Positions 61,551 to 64,000 of a stretch of 64,000 nucleotides of DNA are shown here, piece by piece (position 1 is the stretch's first letter; the number at the start of each line of letters is the position of its first letter). This DNA comes from Actinomyces glycerinitolerans. GTDB taxonomy: Bacteria; Actinomycetota; Actinomycetes; Actinomycetales; Actinomycetaceae. The stretch covers positions 124,001-188,000 of the forward strand of contig NZ_FQTT01000001.1 in the NCBI RefSeq assembly GCF_900098745.1, read 5' to 3'. Position numbers and translations under genes: made by a program. The notes beneath the pieces are model-generated. The model worked only from the letters and a program-made list of their open reading frames with translations, did no database searches and had not been told where the DNA came from.

Positions 61551-63308
61551 TTGACCCCAACTGTTTCCTCCCCGGCCGCTGCTTCGCGCCCCGACGACGG
61601 CGCGGCCGCGCTCTCCTCCTCCGGCTCCGGACGGCCCCGCCGGCTGGTGATCGTCGGCGGCGTCGCCGGGGGCATGAGCTGTGCCGCCCGCGCGCGCCGC
61701 CTGAGCGAGGAGGCCGAGATCATCGTCCTAGACCGCGGGCGGCACGTCTCCTTCGCCAACTGCGGCCTGCCCTACTACGTGGGCGGCGAGATCGAGGACC
61801 AGGAAGACCTGCTGGTGCAGACCCCCGAGCGGCTGCGCGCCTGGCTGAACCTGGATGTGCGCACCGGACACGACGTGGTCGGCATCGACCCCGAGGCGCA
61901 GGAGGTGATCGTGCGCACCGCCGACGGCGTCCAGCGCCTCGGCTACGACGCCCTGGTGCTCTCCCCCGGCGCGCAGGCCACGCGCCCACCCGTCGACGGG
62001 CTCGACTCGCCGCGCGTGGCCACCCTGCGCAGCGTTGAGGACGCCGCCCGTCTGCGGGAGTGGGCGGACGCGGGCGCCCGGTCCGCCGTCGTCCTGGGCG
62101 CGGGCTTCATCGGCGTTGAGGCCGCCGAGGTGCTGGCCAAGCGCGGCATTGCCACCACCATCGTCGAGTACGCGGAGCACGTGCTGCCGCCGCTGGAGCG
62201 GGAGCACGCCTACCCGATCACCCAGGAGCTGCGCGGGCTCGGCGTCGACGTCCGCACGGGAACCGCCGCCGAGTCCATCACCCACGGCGCCGACGCCGAC
62301 GAGGTCCGCCTGGCCGACGGCACGCGCGTGCGGGCAGACCTGATCGTCCTGGCCACGGGGGTGCGCCCGGACACCGACGCCTTCGCCTCCTCCGGGCTGG
62401 AACTGGAGCGCGGGGCGATCGTCGTCGACGAGCACGGCCGCACGAACCTGCCGCACGTGTACGCCGTCGGCGACGCCACCGTGTCCACCGATCCGGTGAC
62501 CGGGGCGCGGCGTCCCGTCCCCCTGGCAGGCCCGGCGAACCGAGCGGGGCGGCTGGTGGCCGACTTCATCATGGATCCCGACCACGCCCGCCCGATCCCC
62601 GCACCCCTGGGCACGGCCATCGTGCGCGCCGGGGGTATGACGGCGGCGATGACCGGCGCGAACCGCGCCGCGTTGGACGCCGCCGGGATCGAGTACACGA
62701 CCATCCACCTGCACCCCAACCAGCATGCCGGCTATTTCCCGGGGGCATCCCAGTTGCACCTGTCGGTCAGCTTCGCACCGGACGGGCGGATTCTCGGCGC
62801 CCAGTGCGTGGGCCGCGACGGCGTCGACAAGCGCATCGACGTGCTGGCCACGGCCATCCGCGCCGGGCTGGGCGTTGCGGACCTGATCGACCTGGACCTG
62901 GCCTACGCCCCACCCTTCGGACAGGCGAAGGACCCGGTGAACCTGGCCGGAATGCTGGGGGCGAACGTCCTGAACGGAACCGTGGAGGTGTGGGATGTGC
63001 GCGACCTGGAGCGGGTCCGCCAGACCCACCTGCTGCTGGACGTGCGCACGAGGGCCGAGGTCGCCCGCGGCATGGTGCCGGGCGTCCTCAACATTCCGCA
63101 CACCGAGCTGCGCGCCCGCATCGAGGAGGTGCGGCAGGCCGCCGCGGGACGCCCCATCGGCGTGATCTGCCAGGTGGGGGTGCGGGCGAATATCGCCCAC
63201 CGGATCCTGGCGGGTAATGGGCTGAAGTCCTCGGTTCTCACCGGCGGCATGATCACTCTGCGCGCCTGGCTGGGGGACGCCGCCGACTCCTACCTGGTGG
63301 GGGCGTGA
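61551..63308 (+). CDS. CoA-disulfide reductase fused to a rhodanese domain
   Basis: A 585-residue flavoprotein with a sulfurtransferase tail. The FAD-binding GGVAGGMSCAARARRLSEEA is followed by the active-site cysteine in FANCGLPYYVGG. A second Rossmann strand is VVLGAGFIGVEAAEVLAKRG. The C-terminal rhodanese (about residues 490-585) has its cysteine in GVICQVGVRANI. Such enzymes reduce CoA persulfide or polysulfide and belong to sulfide-detoxification regulons. A TTG at 61551 with GAAAGG upstream is preferred; the frame extends 43 codons further across the operator, which speaks against the longer start. Confidence 0.85.
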   Translation: MTPTVSSPAAASRPDDGAAALSSSGSGRPRRLVIVGGVAGGMSCAARARRLSEEAEIIVLDRGRHVSFANCGLPYYVGGEIEDQEDLLVQTPERLRAWLNLDVRTGHDVVGIDPEAQEVIVRTADGVQRLGYDALVLSPGAQATRPPVDGLDSPRVATLRSVEDAARLREWADAGARSAVVLGAGFIGVEAAEVLAKRGIATTIVEYAEHVLPPLEREHAYPITQELRGLGVDVRTGTAAESITHGADADEVRLADGTRVRADLIVLATGVRPDTDAFASSGLELERGAIVVDEHGRTNLPHVYAVGDATVSTDPVTGARRPVPLAGPANRAGRLVADFIMDPDHARPIPAPLGTAIVRAGGMTAAMTGANRAALDAAGIEYTTIHLHPNQHAGYFPGASQLHLSVSFAPDGRILGAQCVGRDGVDKRIDVLATAIRAGLGVADLIDLDLAYAPPFGQAKDPVNLAGMLGANVLNGTVEVWDVRDLERVRQTHLLLDVRTRAEVARGMVPGVLNIPHTELRARIEEVRQAAAGRPIGVICQVGVRANIAHRILAGNGLKSSVLTGGMITLRAWLGDAADSYLVGA

Positions 63309-63733
63309 TCGCCGTGGCCAAGGCTCAAGATGCGGCAACTCGAGGTGCCGCCGCGACGACGGCAGGCGCTGAGGCGACGGCGGCCCCGGGATTCGAGTGC
63401 GATCCGGAGACGAAGCGGCGCATCGTCAACCGGCTCAAGCGGGCACGTGGCCAGCTGGACGCCGTCATCGACGCCGCCGAACGCGAGGCCTCCTGCAAGG
63501 AGATCGTCACGCAGCTGTCGGCGGTGACGCACGCGCTGAACCGGGCCGGTTTCGTCATCGTCGCCACCGCCATGCAGGCCTGCGCCGACGGCGAGCGGAC
63601 GACGTCGGCCGGCCGGGACGGCAGGGACGGCGTCGGCGAGACCGACGGGACCGGTGCCTCGTCGAATGGGGCTTCCCGGCCGGGGGCGCTGACCATGGAC
63701 GAGCTGGAGAAGATCTTCCTGTCCCTGGTCTGA
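63305..63733 (+). CDS. CsoR-family regulator, CstR-like (persulfide-sensing)
   Basis: A 142-residue DUF156 repressor. The core reads RIVNRLKRARGQLDAVIDAA and continues to the first Cys (EASCKEIV); the second Cys is 29 residues later (TAMQAC). Copper-sensing CsoR has the same C-x29 spacing with a His four residues before the second Cys; here that position is Ala. The Cys pair without His is the CstR pattern, which forms di- or trisulfide bridges with persulfides. It overlaps the reductase stop (GTGA). A Gly/Ser-rich insert precedes the last helix. Confidence 0.85.
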   Translation: MIAVAKAQDAATRGAAATTAGAEATAAPGFECDPETKRRIVNRLKRARGQLDAVIDAAEREASCKEIVTQLSAVTHALNRAGFVIVATAMQACADGERTTSAGRDGRDGVGETDGTGASSNGASRPGALTMDELEKIFLSLV

Positions 63734-63799
63734 GCGCCACCCGGGCGCGATCTCCCCCTTTCTTTCATCACCCGATCACCACAACCAGAGGAGAACATC

Positions 63800-63979
63800 A
63801 TGTGTCGCAAGGTGACGTGCAAGCGGTGCGGCAAGCCCACCTGGGCCGGCTGCGGGCAGCACATTGAGCAGGCGCTGGCGGGCGTGCCCAAGTCGCAGCG
63901 CTGCCAGGGCCACGACGACAAGCCCGCCGCGCCCGCCACGCCGTCGAGCTTCCTGCGGGGGCTCTTCGGGCGTGGTTAG
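63800..63979 (+). CDS. Small zinc-ribbon protein (59 residues)
   Basis: A 59-residue protein, MCRKVTCKRCGKPTWAGCG, then H, and a further RCQGH. Four to five Cys plus His suggest one zinc site. The Lys/Arg-rich first half and the SSFLRGLFGRG tail are conserved in small actinobacterial proteins of unknown function, as far as I recall. ATG 63800 has AGAGGAG upstream. It follows the CstR-like gene by 66 bp and may share its operon. Confidence 0.75.
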   Translation: MCRKVTCKRCGKPTWAGCGQHIEQALAGVPKSQRCQGHDDKPAAPATPSSFLRGLFGRG

Positions 63980-64000
63980 ACCTCTGGCGAGGCGGATCAT

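Overview
This 64 kb window is chromosomal DNA from a high-GC Gram-positive bacterium, most likely a member of the Actinomycetaceae (Actinomyces or a close relative). Supporting evidence: uniformly high GC with strong third-position bias, many GTG starts and GTGA/ATGA stop-start overlaps, a SigR/RsrA (mycothiol-type) redox switch, a 24-residue actinobacterial bL37 gene, a DtxR-type iron box, a monomeric isocitrate dehydrogenase and CNNM/HlyC pairs. One tRNA gene (Arg, anticodon CCG) is present. No rRNA, CRISPR array, prophage or intact transposon is visible.

Layout. 1-2.35 kb: a LacI-controlled GPH sugar symporter operon (reverse) behind two tandem operators. 2.5-4.06 kb: tRNA-Arg, then 1.3 kb of gene-poor DNA with helically phased short-repeat arrays and an IS relic. 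4.06-10.2 kb (reverse): carboxylesterase, glycerophosphodiesterase, M23 endopeptidase and two coupled CNNM/HlyC proteins. 10.4-18.6 kb: TetR regulator, a near-perfect 33-bp palindrome, GH3 glycosidase plus MFS transporter, an SGNH hydrolase and a sugar ABC importer. 18.6-21.9 kb: TetR regulator divergent from an ABC-2 exporter. 22.0-29.1 kb: bL37, rsrA-sigR (reverse), DoxX, monomeric icd, aroA and rsgA. 29.3-40.7 kb: another phased array, a GNAT enzyme, a cysteine-containing HTH regulator convergent with a copper nitrite reductase and its membrane partner, a DtxR-boxed ferric-siderophore uptake system, a zinc dehydrogenase with an acetyltransferase, and an MNT/HEPN toxin-antitoxin pair. 41.0-49.3 kb: a catabolic cluster for an unidentified sugar or sugar acid. 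49.5-51.2 kb: a decayed PstI/BsuBI-type restriction-modification locus. 51.2-59.3 kb: a histidine kinase/response regulator next to an ABC system with one ATPase and two paralogous FtsX-type permeases. 59.5-64 kb: hisN, uppP and a persulfide-response operon (CoA-disulfide reductase-rhodanese, CstR-like regulator) followed by a small zinc-ribbon gene.

How the genes work together. The catabolic cluster is three transcription units: oxidoreductase, LacI, VOC, TIM-barrel isomerase and oxidoreductase on +; KDPG-type aldolase, P-loop kinase and AroE-like dehydrogenase on -; MFS transporter on +. Two promoters 6.8 kb apart share the same -35/-10/operator geometry, so one LacI protein probably controls the whole set. 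The pathway probably ends in aldol cleavage of a 2-keto-3-deoxy sugar-acid phosphate; the substrate is unknown.

The most unusual signal is not a gene. Four intergenic arrays are built of 9-12 bp cores repeated at 19-21 bp, about two DNA helical turns, and three of them are arranged as mirror-image (head-to-head) sets. Two loci 20 kb apart share the same core (TTGGACCGC), the same 19-bp step and the same 26-bp step across the axis of symmetry. I know of no described family with this architecture. A second recurring theme is promoters whose predicted transcription start falls on or within a few bases of the start codon (leaderless mRNAs), including a SigR-type autoregulatory promoter that would produce an N-terminally extended SigR.
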